A DNA stretch of 64,000 bases from Campanula takesimana (Eukaryota > Streptophyta > Magnoliopsida > Asterales > Campanulaceae). Below, one piece after another: positions 34,283-45,119 of the stretch. Each line of letters begins with the position of its first letter. Within the stretch, counting starts at the first letter, position 1. The translations under genes were made by a program, and so were the position numbers. The stretch is taken from NCBI GenBank assembly GCA_026119855.1, contig JAOWBW010000445.1, forward strand, positions 682,001 to 746,000, read 5' to 3'. The notes below the pieces were generated by a model. That model saw only the letters and a program-made list of their open reading frames with translations. It made no database searches and was not told the DNA's origin.

Positions 34283-35890
34283 TGTTGGTCCCAAAGGGCA
34301 ACAAGGGTATGAAAAATAGCTAGAGGGAGGGGGGTGAATAGCTGTTTTAAAATTCTTTTCGTACCCTTGATAAACTCAATTGCAAATGCGGACTTTATCA
34401 AATAAGCGTTATGATATGCGCCTATGTGAGTGAGTGAAATGCACAGCGGAATTTAGTAATGTAAATAGGCGCAAAGTATGATAAAGGGGGCGCACACACA
34501 CTCTAAGTATTTTGGCTCAAAGTGGGTGAAATAAGAAACTAAGGCAAATGATATAACAAACACAACACAATTTAATCAATCAATCTACAATGAATAAACA
34601 AACAAATAGTTAGATATGCTATGAACTTGAAAGGAAATAGCAGTAAATAAGTACGCGCTATTTGGAGAGGTTCGATTGGTGAAAGATCTACGTCCTCTAC
34701 CAAGATGGTTAGTCTTGGATTTCTAATAGAGATCTTATATAATGAGAGAGTGTTACAAATTACAATCGTTTGAGCTTATAAACTAACTCAAGATCTATTT
34801 CTATGAAAGAACAAATCCTAGACAATAACCGGTGTATCTCTAAAAGAAAGATCTAAGTGATCAAACTTAAAGAGGTGCGTATGTGATTTTAGATTCAAGG
34901 CTCTTTAGATCTTTGAGATTGAGAGCACAAGAAAACTAAAGTGTTTTTGCTTGAGGATCTGGGCTAAGGATGAAGTTATGAAGATGTTCTTGAGAATTCT
35001 GGTAAATCAAAGGCAATCTTCAAATCTTCAACAAATGCTTGAGAGAGAAATTCGTGAAATGCTTAGCAACTTCAAAAGGTTGAAGTTATGGGGTATTTAT
35101 AGTAGAGCCCCAAAAACTAGCCGTTGGAAATCATTGGTGAGTCAGAGAAAGGACGGATGGGCTAAGGATGAAGTTATGAAGATGTTCTTGAGAATTCTGG
35201 TAAATCAAAGGCAATCTTCAAATCTTCAACAAATGCTTGAGAGAGAAATTCGTGAAATGCTTAGCAACTTCAAAAGGTTGAAGTTATGGGGTATTTATAG
35301 TAGAGCCCCAAAAACTAGCCGTTGGAAATCATTGGTGAGTCAGAGAAAGGACGGATGTGCTGTCGCTCATTGAGTGGAGCACGTGTCCTTTTATAGCCGT
35401 TAGATACATAACACAAATATGATCGTTATGGACAGGTGTCCTTAGATGCGGGCTCATACGTGTCATTTTCTCACCGTTGGATCATTGGCGAAGTTTGAAT
35501 CTCTTCAAGTCTTTGAATCTTCATTAAATCACTGAGTGTTAAAAACACTTCTTTGAGGCGCGTTGAGCTAAGAGGCGCGCATGAGCCAATGGGGCACGTA
35601 GCATAGCTAGGCGCATCACCTTATGCGCGCGCATTGGATAGGCGCATGGCGTAAAGGTGAAGGGGGCGCATAGGCGCGTAGCTCAAACTCACGGAGTGAT
35701 TTTCTTCAATCTTGATCTTCTTGCCCTATTCCTAAGCCTATTCTATTACAATGGACAACCTAAAAAATGAAGTATAAATACTTCTTACATGTGGGTCTAA
35801 AGTCCATGAAATAAAACTTAGGTGATGGATCAATCAAATTTAATCAATCCTATTACATTGAAACTGAGATATAAGTGGGCATACCCAACA
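34283..35890 (-). mobile_element. Solo LTR B of the element 2/3 family
   Basis: Full LTR in reverse: complement begins TGTTGGGTATGCCCAC at 35890 and ends GGGACCAACA at 34283. Target duplication CTTAA (34278-34282, 35891-35895); the sister LTR of element 4 has a single CTTAA at 41879-41883. No primer site or polypurine tract adjoins it. It is 1608 bp because of an internal 198-bp tandem duplication. Closest relative in the window is the element 3 LTR. Confidence 0.95.
34961..35356 (-). repeat. 198-bp tandem duplication inside solo LTR B
   Basis: Two adjoining 198-bp copies (34961-35158, 35159-35356), apparently identical or nearly so. Each carries the complement of TATAAATA (35094-35101 and 35292-35299), so the LTR core promoter is doubled. 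198 is a multiple of 3, which explains the chance 140-codon frame across it. Confidence 0.92.
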
Positions 35891-35937
35891 CTTAATTATT
35901 TGTCAAAACTCTTAGTTAAGAATCTAGGGTTCTAACA

Positions 35938-35955
35938 ATTTCCCCCTTTTTGGGA
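35938..35955 (-). other. Polypurine tract of element 4
   Basis: The complement reads TCCCAAAAAGGGGGAAAT, directly before the 3' LTR. Confidence 0.85.
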
Positions 35956-36208
35956 AATAATTAAGAAAGAAGTAGTGAACAATCTGAAAAGAGAAATCAA
36001 TCTATAATTGAAACAAACAGAGTTAGTTCACAAGATGCAAAGATTAAGTTTACATCCCAACAAAACATAAAACAAATGTTTAAGAATAACAAAACAAAGT
36101 TTGAGACAGAAAGACTTAGTGAAATAATGCTTCTATACTGTCTTTACATTGGTAGTCTGGTTCAGGTTGTGCTTCTCCAAGCTCTACTGCAGTCAAATGT
36201 CTTTCTCT

Positions 36209-38040
36209 TTAAAGATTCAGCAGCTGGAGTTGTTTTTTGTTGAACCTGAAGTAGTACTGTTTGTTGTTCCATGTGAGGTTCATCCTATCATCATACTGAA
36301 TGCCAAAGTTTATGAGTTGGCTCTTCTTCAGCAATTTCTCCTTCTTTCCCAGATTTCTTGATACTGTAGGGGCAGGACCAAGTATGAGTTGTCTTGTGGA
36401 AGATAGTCCTCTTGATGAAGGTTGCTCTTGGGTGAAGATTTCTTGAGGTTGAGAGAACTCCCTAATGTTTCTTGATTGGGACATGGCTTCAGTTTGGTCT
36501 GCTATCCTTCCTGCAAGTGTTTCTTGGACCAGCTTTGTCAAGTCAAGTCTAAGGCCCTTCATTTGAGATCTAACATAATTTCCAACTGCATTGATGTCTT
36601 CATGAGTTGCAGCTGGATATGTAAATGGATGTACAGAAGCAATTGGATCAGGAACAAAAGGACATGAGTACTGATGAAAGGGCTCCTGCATAGAATGTTC
36701 ATTTGGATAGATAGAGGAGCTGGGCAGTATTCCTCTAAACAGTCTCTTGAATGTACAGAATCCAAACACTTTTTCAGACATTAGCCTCTAATAGATAACC
36801 TTGATGAGGTCCAAGCATTTAGTCAGAACTACTCCTGAGAGCTTCATTGAGATTGGGAGTCAACCACTTGGAGAAGAACTTTTCCCATTGAACCATTTTC
36901 CCTCCATTAAGGCTTGAGGGAACAAGATAGGTCTCATGAATATAGAACTGATTCAAGGAGAGTCTGAAGGTTTTCCACTCATTATGAACAAAAAGGATTC
37001 TCCCTGCAAGCTCTCTAGCAGTCATTTTGAGTTGGGCTTTAGAGTAGGTCCAATACTGACTAGAGATAGCTGAGCTAAGAATTTCTTGAGGAAATTCAAA
37101 GCTTTCAAAAGTAAGATCAAGAGGAAGAATGGATGAAATAGAGAGGTCAACTGGGTGAGAGATGAACCAAGGAGGGGGAGTATAGTACAGATGGATCAAA
37201 TTGGTTGAAAAGAATGAGACTTTGAGTAGCTATAAGGGCCAGGACAGATGACTTCAAAAGAAGAGTTGGTGTGAATATGAGGATCCTCGAAGCTGGATGA
37301 ATGAGAGGATTGGGATGATTGAGCTGTAGAAGGAGGCTTATCCAAACCAAGTCTTTTCCATGTTACATCAAACCCAAATTTTTGCTCAAGTTCATGGAAC
37401 TTGGCAATCTTTCCTGTATCAGATAGGGCAGAGTAGGATTCCTTGTCAAAAGGGTTCTCTTCAACTAAAATGGCTTTTCCTTTCCCAGATGGGATATGAA
37501 GGGAGGGAGGAGGTTGAGCCGGCCTTTCAATGACTTTCAATGGTTAAAGGAGTAGATCTTGGAGGGTTGGGAATGGTTTGGACAATGTCTGCTATCATGG
37601 ACCTAGTACTACCAAGGTCTAATGTCTGTTCCTGAATATTTTCAAAGGTGTCATTCCCCCTTTCTTCTTCAACCACTGCATCAAACTCTATTAGTGACTC
37701 ATTCCCCCTATTAGTTTGAACTGATGCATCCTCAAATTAGGTTAAGATACCAGGAGTGGGCATAAATGAGGAACATAAAGGACCTGATAATTTTGGAGTG
37801 TGAACTGGGGGAGAGGAAGCTTTTTGGCTATGAGGCTGAGTAAGAGCTTTAAGAACTTCAGTAGCTTCTTGGGCTCCTAAACTGAGGGTTTCAGTTGATG
37901 ATCTTTGATGGTGAGGGTCATAGTCAAAAGGTTCAGATGGAGAGATAGAAGGAGATTGGGGTGGAGATTCTTCTTCAGGATAATAACTTTCCTTTTCTTA
38001 CTCAGAGGAATAACTGAGACTAGGGGAACCTAATCTAGTA
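36209..38040 (-). pseudogene. Element 4 unrecognised 3' gene, frameshifted
   Basis: Three open segments in series (37540-37196, 37199-36819, 36781-36209), preceded by an S/P/E-rich stretch from about 38030. Recognisable patches are PPSLHIPSGKGKAI, YTPPPWFISHPVD and WEKFFSKWLTPNL. It starts where integrase should follow the pre-integrase domain and ends 270 bp before the polypurine tract. Low-complexity N-terminus then a folded part recalls ORF3 of element 2, but I see no residue-level similarity. Function unknown. Confidence 0.5.
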
Positions 38041-38048
38041 CAAAGGGT

Positions 38049-38640
38049 TCATTGTCTTTTTGGAGTCTTTTGTTGCTTTTCACACTGGCAAGCATTGCAT
38101 AGCTTATCCTTTTTGAAGGATATTTTAGGAAGTCCTTTCACAAGGTTGGAGGATGCAAGTTTGGCTATGCTTTTAAGATTCAAGTGAGCCAATCTCTTAT
38201 GCCAGATCCATGCTAAATCAGATTGATTATAAGATAGTAGACACATGTCTTTAGAGGATTGAGTCACTTCAAGGGATATACAATACACATTTCCTTTTCT
38301 GAAGCTAGTAAGAATGATTTCATCTTTTGAATTCTTCACTTGACACAAGTTATGGGAGCACACAACATGAAATCATTTGTCATAGATCTGACTGATGCTA
38401 ATCAATTTGTGCTTGAGACCTTCCACATAAGAGACATTTGACAGAATGATGCTTTTTGTGATCAAATCTCCATGTCCTTTGACTCTGGCTTGAGAGTTGT
38501 CTCCAAAAACAACATTAGGGCCATCTTTTGGAATGAAGTTCTGAAGCCATTGCTTGTTGAAGGTCATATGCCTGCTGCATCCACTATCTAGGTACCAAAC
38601 TCCTTTATTAAAATCCTAAAAAACAAATAAAGAAAAATAA
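38049..38640 (-). pseudogene. Element 4 protease and pre-integrase remnant
   Basis: Protease motif WYLDSGCSRHMT near 38610-38565, then FGDNSQARVKGHG and the pre-integrase zinc domain HKRLAHLN ... CNACQCEK ending at 38049. A frame change near 38370 separates the two. Nothing of the integrase core follows; the deletion joint is at about 38050. Confidence 0.78.
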
Positions 38641-39257
38641 ACATGGTCCCCTTTGAATTATGGGTCCAGGAGGTTAGACAGCCTTAGGGACCCAAATTTT
38701 TACAATTTTCTTAGGAGGGTTATTGTTCTTTGGGACAAAAGATTTTTGGTTGAAGGAGTTTAGGTAGGACAGGATCTGGTACATGTAAGGTGTCATTCTG
38801 AATTGTTGGTGATGGTGGTGTGGTGAGGGTGAGATTTATATGAGTTGTATGAGGCATAGGTTTTAGGGAAACTTGAAGTGTTATAATTTTGACCTTTTCT
38901 TCCTTTGTTTCTCCTTTTGTAGGTCTGCTGTCTTCTAGAATAACCCTGGTAGGTCTGCTGTCTTATAGAATACCCTTGATAGGTCTGCTTCCTGTTGTTG
39001 TACTGATTTGTTTGATTGTTCTTCCAAGTCTAAGATTGCTTTGGAGGACTTGGGGCAACAATTTTGTTGATGGGGATGGTTATTTGAACCTTGCTACTGG
39101 AGGCTTGATCATGATAGCAGATCTCCTTCATCTTTCCTTGAGCCTTGTATACATCTTATCCCCCATCTTAATAAGAATCATTTTCTCAAGTTTTCTTTCA
39201 CCCTCAGGTAGTTTGTATTCAATCACAGTTGGATTGTTTGCACCTAATCTAGTTTTG

Positions 39258-40950
39258 TCACATGGGTGCCTTTGAAGTGTATAGGAAATGTAACATTGCT
39301 GAACTTGACTTGTTCCAAGACTCAATTTTTGTTTTGAATGCTTGGTTCTCATCATTTAGTGCCTCTATTCTGAGGTTGAGTTCTTTTAGTTGACTGCTAA
39401 TATGGAGATGATTGTTTCTTGCATTGAAGACATCAGCATGAAGGACTACTATCTCATCTGCTTGCTGTTGGTTCTGCTTTTGAAGAGTGAGGTTTTGGGT
39501 TTCAAGAAGGGTATTTTTGGTTTTAAGGCTATCTAGCTCCTTAGAAAATTGTAAATTTTCAGTTATCAAGACCCTAAGACTTGATTCTTCTTTCTTTCTC
39601 TGAATAAACAAAGTACAGGCTAAATTTTTAAGACCTTCCAGGTCAAGGGAATTAAAATCACTTACCTCTTTTAGTTCCTCTGCAGATGCAAGAGCTTCAA
39701 GTTCCTCTTCACTTTCTGAGTCATCTTCTTCATTTGCCATGAGACATATCATGGCTTCCATGTCATCATCTGAGTTTGAGGAGTCACTTTCATCATCACT
39801 GAATTTTGACAAGTCTACTATCATGTCCTGTTCCTTCTTTTCATCATGTTTGGCTTTGGCACAGTTGAAGCAGTTACACTTTGAGCTGTGTATGATATCT
39901 TTGGAATATGGTAGCTTCTTTTTGGAATGAAAAGTTTCTTGATTTCTTTGGTTCAGGACACTCTTGTGAGTAGTGACCTAACTTTTCACAGTTATAGCAA
40001 GTGACTTTTTTCTTCTCAGTTTGAACTTGTTTTGAAGTAGATGCATTGTTTCTCTTGTCAAACATCCTTTTTTGATGTTTCATAACATTTTTAACAGCTA
40101 TGGATATCAGACTAGGAATGTCTTCTTAAGTCAAAGGTTTGACTTCTTGTTTTTAGGATAGATTGACTTTTTGAATAGCATTACAGATTAAGGAGTCAAT
40201 GTCCTGTTGTGAGTAATATTTTGGAGCTTCTTGTGCAGCAAAAGCCATGGTGTGAGCATTGGCTAAAGATGATGCAATGGTGGGTAATTTGACAGTCCTT
40301 TCAAGTTCATAGGCTTCTAATTTTCCAAAGTATTGTTCAACAGTCATGGTTAGCCATTCAACACCTTCCCTTATGGGTAGGGCTACTTTTTCATATTCTT
40401 GTGGAAGACTTGAAAAGATTTTCAAGCATAGGTCTTGTTGATCCAATTTCTTGCCATGGTCTGATACTAGTCTGAGGAGGTCTTCAAATCTGTCTTTGGC
40501 ATCACTAACTCTTTCACCTGTGGCAAACTTAAAATTGTCAAGTTGCCTTAGTAGGTTATATAAGTTTTGTGCTCTGACACTTGTGTGCTTAGTAAACTTG
40601 ATTTTAATTAAGTCCCAAGCTTCTTTGGTAGTTTCAACTTTCCCAATTTCTTGGTCCAAAGAGTCAGTAACACTTTTTTTGTAAAATGTTTTTGACTTTT
40701 TGATTAGCTGTGATTAAGTGTCTTTCAGTTTCAGTCCAAAGGTCAGGGTTTTGTATTTGTCATCTCCTCCATTTGTGTCAGGTTGAGTGGGTATTCTGAC
40801 TTCTTCATGAAGAACAAACCAGTTCCAAACACTATTGGCATCTAGGTAAGTTTTGATTTTAGAAGAGAATATTTCAAATGATCCACAGTCATCAACATGT
40901 GGAATGTCTTTCTCATTGTTTATTCTTGGTTGAGGTATGATGTTAATGCT
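39258..40950 (-). pseudogene. Element 4 gag, frameshifted
   Basis: Gag domain at 40659-40153 (TTKEAWDLIKIKF, LPQEYEKVALPI), with its start further up near 40930 in another frame. CCHC knuckle CYNCEKLGHYSQEC at about 40000-39960, then an acidic D/S/E region and a leucine-rich coiled coil to about 39258. The plan resembles the gags of elements 1-3. At least three frame changes make it non-coding now. Confidence 0.75.
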
Positions 40951-41001
40951 TATTTTTCACAAGATGTTAAGCTTGAAGACACTTAAGTCTCTTAAAAACC
41001 A

Positions 41002-41013
41002 GCTCTGGTGCCA
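41002..41013 (-). other. Primer-binding site of element 4
   Basis: The complement reads TGGCACCAGAGC, a two-base variant of the tRNA-Met primer site, two bases inside the 5' LTR. Confidence 0.8.
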
Positions 41014-41015
41014 AT

Positions 41016-41925
41016 TGAAAGAACCTATACCACTTATGCACTTAAACATGTAGACAGTTAGTTCACAAGAGGTCGACTATCTTAGCAGGACAGGTCGACT
41101 ATCTTGAGGTGCAGTGTGTGATTGTTGAGTTATGCAGCGGAATAATATATAAATAAATAGAAGAATTAAATGTAGTAAATAGAAAGTGATTAGTGTGTGA
41201 TTAAGTGTGAGTAAAAGAGACACAAACACAACGATGTAACGTGGTTCAGAGTATAGCAACTCTCCTACATCCACGCTTCACTGTCCTCAACAGTGAAGAA
41301 ACAATCCACTATAATCCTTCGTCAAGTAATTACAATAAATTGTATGGAAAATTCCCTCAGAACTTTCCAGCCTCACTAACTAAGCTTTGTAATTGTTGCA
41401 AAGTACAGAAAAGAAAAGAAAAATGGTTCACAAATGTGAGGGTTTTGGTGATCTTTAATATGGCTCTTATGTAGCTATGTGAGATCTATTTTAGCTTATC
41501 TATATAGCACATATTTATAAGTTTCAAGTGTGCTTTACAATTGAGTTTGCTTAGAAGCTTTTATCAATTTGTTAAAATGGCAAGAGACAGGGGTTGAGTC
41601 TTCTGTAGTGCAGGGCTCCTTTTATAGGTCTTCATATTTATGTCCGTTGAGTTCCAACGGCTTGAAAATCTTGGAAATGCCATTGTCAGTTGTTTATCTT
41701 TGACTGGAACAGTGTTTGTGAATAGTGTTTAAGTCAGGTTTGACTTTGACCAGGAGCTGAGTTGGCAAGGGTGTCAATGTCTGCTATCTTGAAGGTCTGT
41801 TGTCTCGACATGTGAAGATAGTGGACCTGTGAAGACTTGATGATTTCCAGTATACTTCTAGATAATCTATTTTAAGTTCTTAATTATTTGTCAAAACTCT
41901 TAGTTAAGAAACTAGGGTTCAAACA
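41016..41925 (-). repeat. 5' LTR of element 4
   Basis: Complement starts TGTTTGAACCCTAG and ends GGTTCTTTCA. TATAAAAG (complement of 41619-41626) is the likely core promoter. It lacks both solo-LTR insertions and so records their empty sites. Confidence 0.9.
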
Positions 41926-42313
41926 GCATGATCTGGTGCTTTGTTAACCAATTCTTGCTTTCCAAGGCTATATACATCTTTGGATAATGTTGTGATTGGT
42001 GTCCGTATTTAATTTGATTGATGTTTCTTTCTTTTTTAAATCAAATTGTTTATTTAGCTAACATAGATGAATTAACGGGTGGGCTCGTCACATCCAAATC
42101 TGGTATTCAGATAATCATGGTTATATAGATGTTTCCTAACTGTCAAATATAATAGTTGTGTTTAGCCCACACATCATGTGTAGGATGGCTAGTACTTGTA
42201 ATGCTGTAGTATTCACATCATATTGCCTACTATCCCAATTTCTAAGAGTGCCCCTTTTATATTAAAAATTATTGCTATCTTGCATTGTTTGGTGACAGTT
42301 ATTTCTTTTTCAG
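41926..42313 (+). other. SWI3C copy 1 intron 2, right part
   Basis: Homologous to 61790-61960 of copy 2 (shared TTGTGATTGGTGTCC). Ends in the acceptor TTTTTCAG at 42313. Confidence 0.75.
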
Positions 42314-43360
42314 ATTGATGCACAACTATGCTTGGAATGCTTCAATGAGGGGAGATTTGTCATTGGTCATTCCAGCCTCGATTTTGTGAAATTTGATGCC
42401 ACAAAAAATTACTTAGATTAGGATGGAGAAAGCTGGACTGATCAGGAGACATTGTCTCTTCTTGAGGGCATCGATGCCTACAATAATAACTGGAATCAAA
42501 TTGCAGAGCTTGTCGGTAATAAGACCAAAGCCCAGTGTGTTGCTCATTTTATGCGCCTTGGTGCAGATAAGGGTTTATTCGATAATATTAGAATTCCATC
42601 TCCTTCTCGGGCCATGTTGCCGAACTTAATCAATGGTGATGATTGTGGAAGATCAGAATCCAAAATGAATGGGGAGTCTGCAGGTGATACTTTAAACTGG
42701 TGTCATTCTTTGAATCTGATGAATTTGATTATGCTTTTAGTATCAAATCACATTCAATATGTTTTGTTGTAATACTTTTGTGCTCGTAGCATTCTACATT
42801 TTGCATGCTCTCTTATCGATACAGGATCCATCCTTGACACCCATGGTTCTTCTGAAACTAAGATTCCTTTTGCAAAATCTGGAAATCATGTTTTGTCCCA
42901 GGTTGGTTATCTTTCGCCCAGCAGTTTCTGCATGAAATTTATTACTCCATGTCTGCAAGAATACTACTACTACCTCGGTCCCAAAATGAATGTCCAAAAT
43001 TTTTTCATATGAATTCCAGGATTGATTTTCCTATTGATCTTCTTCAACTTGTACAAACTTTGCTTTGGAATTTTAGGTTGCATTTCTGGCCTCTGCAGTG
43101 GGTCCAACAGTTGCTGCAGCCTGTGCCCGTGCATCCTTGGCAACATTGTCTATTGTTTTCTTACTTCTAATTTCATCCTGAAATATAATTTTCAGAATAA
43201 GTGGGTCAAGATGATACAGATGGTACCCCCTTTATCTTGTGAAAGAATGCAAAAAGCAGCGAGAGCTGGTTTGTCTGCTGATTCAATGAAGGCGAAGCTG
43301 TTTGCAGATCACAAAGAACGTGGAATTCAAAGACTATTTGCTAATATCATAAATCATCAG
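42314..43360 (+). pseudogene. SWI3C copy 1 exons 3-6 (zinc finger end, SANT, helical region)
   Basis: Exon 3 42314-42683: completes the zinc motif (CLECFNEGRF), then the SANT domain (SWTDQETLSLLEGIDAYNNN, KAQCVAHFMRLG). An in-frame TAG at 42419-42421 falls six codons before the SANT domain. Exon 4 42825-42901; exon 5 from 43077 (VAFLASAVGPTVAAACA), its end unclear near 43155; exon 6 43196-43360 (RAGLSADSMKAKLFADHKER). All have GT/AG borders. The stop would remove SANT and everything after it. Confidence 0.87.
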
Positions 43361-43824
43361 GTACTGTTGTTGCTTAAATTGGTAATTGGTACCCTTATCA
43401 AAATTGTTTGAACTTCAAAAATCAAAAGTACTTTGTGATACATCAGCTTGGAGGCTAGTGTTACTAGTATCTCCTCCAAAACATTAATGGCAATCTAATC
43501 ATCCTCTTGAAATTTTGAATATTGCTATTGATAAATCATTTTTATTGATTAGATTTGGAGTAATGTTTGGTCAAATCACTTGTGTTGATTATCAAAAGTC
43601 AAATTAGATTATCTTTTTGGGATGAAGGAGGTAGTATCTTGTGTTGACCATCAAAAGTCAAATGAGACTTTCTTTTTGGTCAGTCATTTGAGTTATAAAT
43701 GGGTTTTTTTTACCTATTATGCCAATACCATAATCTTTAATCAACTTTAAGGAACTTTTTCTTGTTTTGTTTCCCTTAGTGTAGCCATTTTCTGCTGCTG
43801 CGTTCTAACTTTTTAACCCTACAG

Positions 43825-44153
43825 TTGAAGAGGTTAGAGCTGAAGCTTAAGCAGTTTGCGGAAGTGGAAACCTTGTTAATGAAGGGTGTGAACAAGTGGA
43901 AGAGCTAGGCAGAGGATTGCAGCTGAGCGGGCCCTCATGATGTCATCACCCCAGTACCAATCTGGTGGGGTCAGTCGGCCTCCTGGACTTGCAGGCATTA
44001 GTCCAGCTGTCACCAATGGTAATCCTGGAAGTAGGCAACAGGTGGGCCCTAGCTCCTCGTCTTCACAACAGAGCAGCAGCAGCAGGATATGTATGGGCAG
44101 GGACTCGGACTAAGGCTGGCTCTTACAATGTTGAGACCCGTCTCAAATACTAG
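43825..44153 (+). pseudogene. SWI3C copy 1 last exon, frameshifted
   Basis: After CCCTACAG comes LKRLELKLKQFAEVETLLMK in frame, then a frame change near 43885 leads to a stop at about 43906. The shifted frame continues the family sequence (RQRIAAERALMM, then a Q/S-rich tail). This region is the C-terminal coiled coil through which SWI3-type subunits pair. Confidence 0.85.
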
Positions 44154-44418
44154 TAGGTGGGTCAGGTTTCGATTGATCAAAGTAAGTGAAGTTCTTCGGG
44201 AAAATGGAAGAAAGTATTGATGCGTTAGCTCAACATTTTATTTTATTGATTTATTTGGAAAACAATTGTATCGCCTTTCGGTGATTAAATATTGATTATA
44301 GTGAGGAAAAGGTTTCTGAAATAGGATAGTAGAAAGGGAGCCAGCTTTGATGTATAGATAATGAATTGGTTTGGAAATTAGGGTTAAGTTTTCCATCTAG
44401 GGGAATTTCTATGATTTA
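44154..44418 (+). other. Probable 3' untranslated region of SWI3C copy 1
   Basis: AT-rich sequence after the last exon, no open frame. It ends at the MITE. No clear polyadenylation signal is claimed. Confidence 0.4.
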
Positions 44419-45119
44419 GACCATCTACAATGGCCAAGAAAAATTGTGTGAATGGCTCATTCACAAAAAAATTCACATGAATTGCTCCAATGGTGTGTGA
44501 AAGGTGGAAGTGTGAATTTTTGTGTGAAAAAAATTCACACTGTGTGAATCAAAATGTTGTCCCCCGGATATGCCACGTGGCACGATATTATTGGGCAAAG
44601 CTGGTGCGTGTTCTACACGCGCCAGAGAAGGCGCGTCTCAAGCGATGTCCCCTGTTTTTTTTTTCTTTTTTTTCTTGTTGTGACACTTGGCAAACTTTGA
44701 TTGGTTCATGGAATTTTCGAATTATTTTCTTTTATCCCAATTATTTGAGCTCAATTATTTCACAGAAAATGTTTTTTTTTTTTTTTTTTTTACACCAAAA
44801 TTCCTTAAAAAAAATCTCTTTAAATTGACGTAAGTTTTATTGTATTCCGATACAAAAAAAAAACCCTTTTTTTTTTGAAATGGATCCCAATAATAACTAT
44901 TTCAACACTAATCATAAAAATAAAAAATAAAAAATAAAATTTAAGTGGTGGGGTATAGGATGATGAGTGGGAAAAGTGTTGAATGAAGGATTAAACAAAC
45001 CATTGTAGGGTGTTATGTGAATGAGTGGTGAATGGATGAGTTGGAAGAGAGAGAAGCTGATGTGGAGTGATAAAGTGGGTGTTGAATGGTTTTTTTCGTT
45101 GAAACCACTGTGGATGGTC
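44419..45119. mobile_element. Harbinger/Tourist-like MITE (701 bp)
   Basis: Terminal inverted repeats GACCATCTACAATGG and (complement) GACCATCCACAGTGG, with a 3-bp target duplication TTA (44416-44418, 45120-45122). No open frame. It contains long T runs (44768-44790). TTA duplications point to the PIF/Harbinger group; a hAT origin is less likely. Confidence 0.7.

Larger units (their letters stand above)
32692..35937 (-). repeat. 3' LTR of element 4, with two LTR insertions
   Basis: Pieces 32692-33416, 34140-34282 and 35896-35937 together match the 5' LTR at 41016-41925. The inserts each duplicate five bases of LTR sequence. Confidence 0.9.
32692..41925 (-). mobile_element. Element 4: non-autonomous Copia derivative in SWI3C intron 2
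   Basis: LTRs of about 910 bp: 41016-41925 (5') and 32692-35937 (3', enlarged by two solo LTRs). Target duplication GCATG at 32687-32691 and 41926-41930. The primer site reads TGGCACCAGAGC (complement). Internal content: gag with CCHC knuckle, protease and pre-integrase domain, then an unrecognised P/S-rich region. Integrase core, RT and RNase H are absent, so it must depend on another element. With the two inserts removed, the 3' LTR is 910 bp, equal to the 5' LTR. Confidence 0.9.
20393..44150 (+). pseudogene. SWI3C copy 1, split by nested retrotransposons
   Basis: Host gene for a SWI3C-type core subunit of the SWI/SNF remodelling complex, which acts in the nucleus with a BRM-type ATPase. 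Visible parts: exon 2 (SWIRM), exons 3-6 (zinc-finger end, SANT, helical region) and a last exon (coiled coil and Q/S-rich tail). Intron 2 runs 20929-42313 because it contains a DNA-transposon scrap, element 3, repeat R and element 4. Exon 1 is not between 1 and 20392; it may be further left, since the intron 1 sequence at 20264 is joined to transposon DNA. A nonsense codon in exon 3 and a frameshift in the last exon argue against a functional product. Confidence 0.85.

Noticed and set aside
34283..35890. 5' LTR of element 3
   Set aside because: It has the right family and orientation, but it is flanked by CTTAA on both sides inside the element 4 LTR, has no adjoining primer site, and the sister LTR shows the empty site. 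It is an independent solo LTR.
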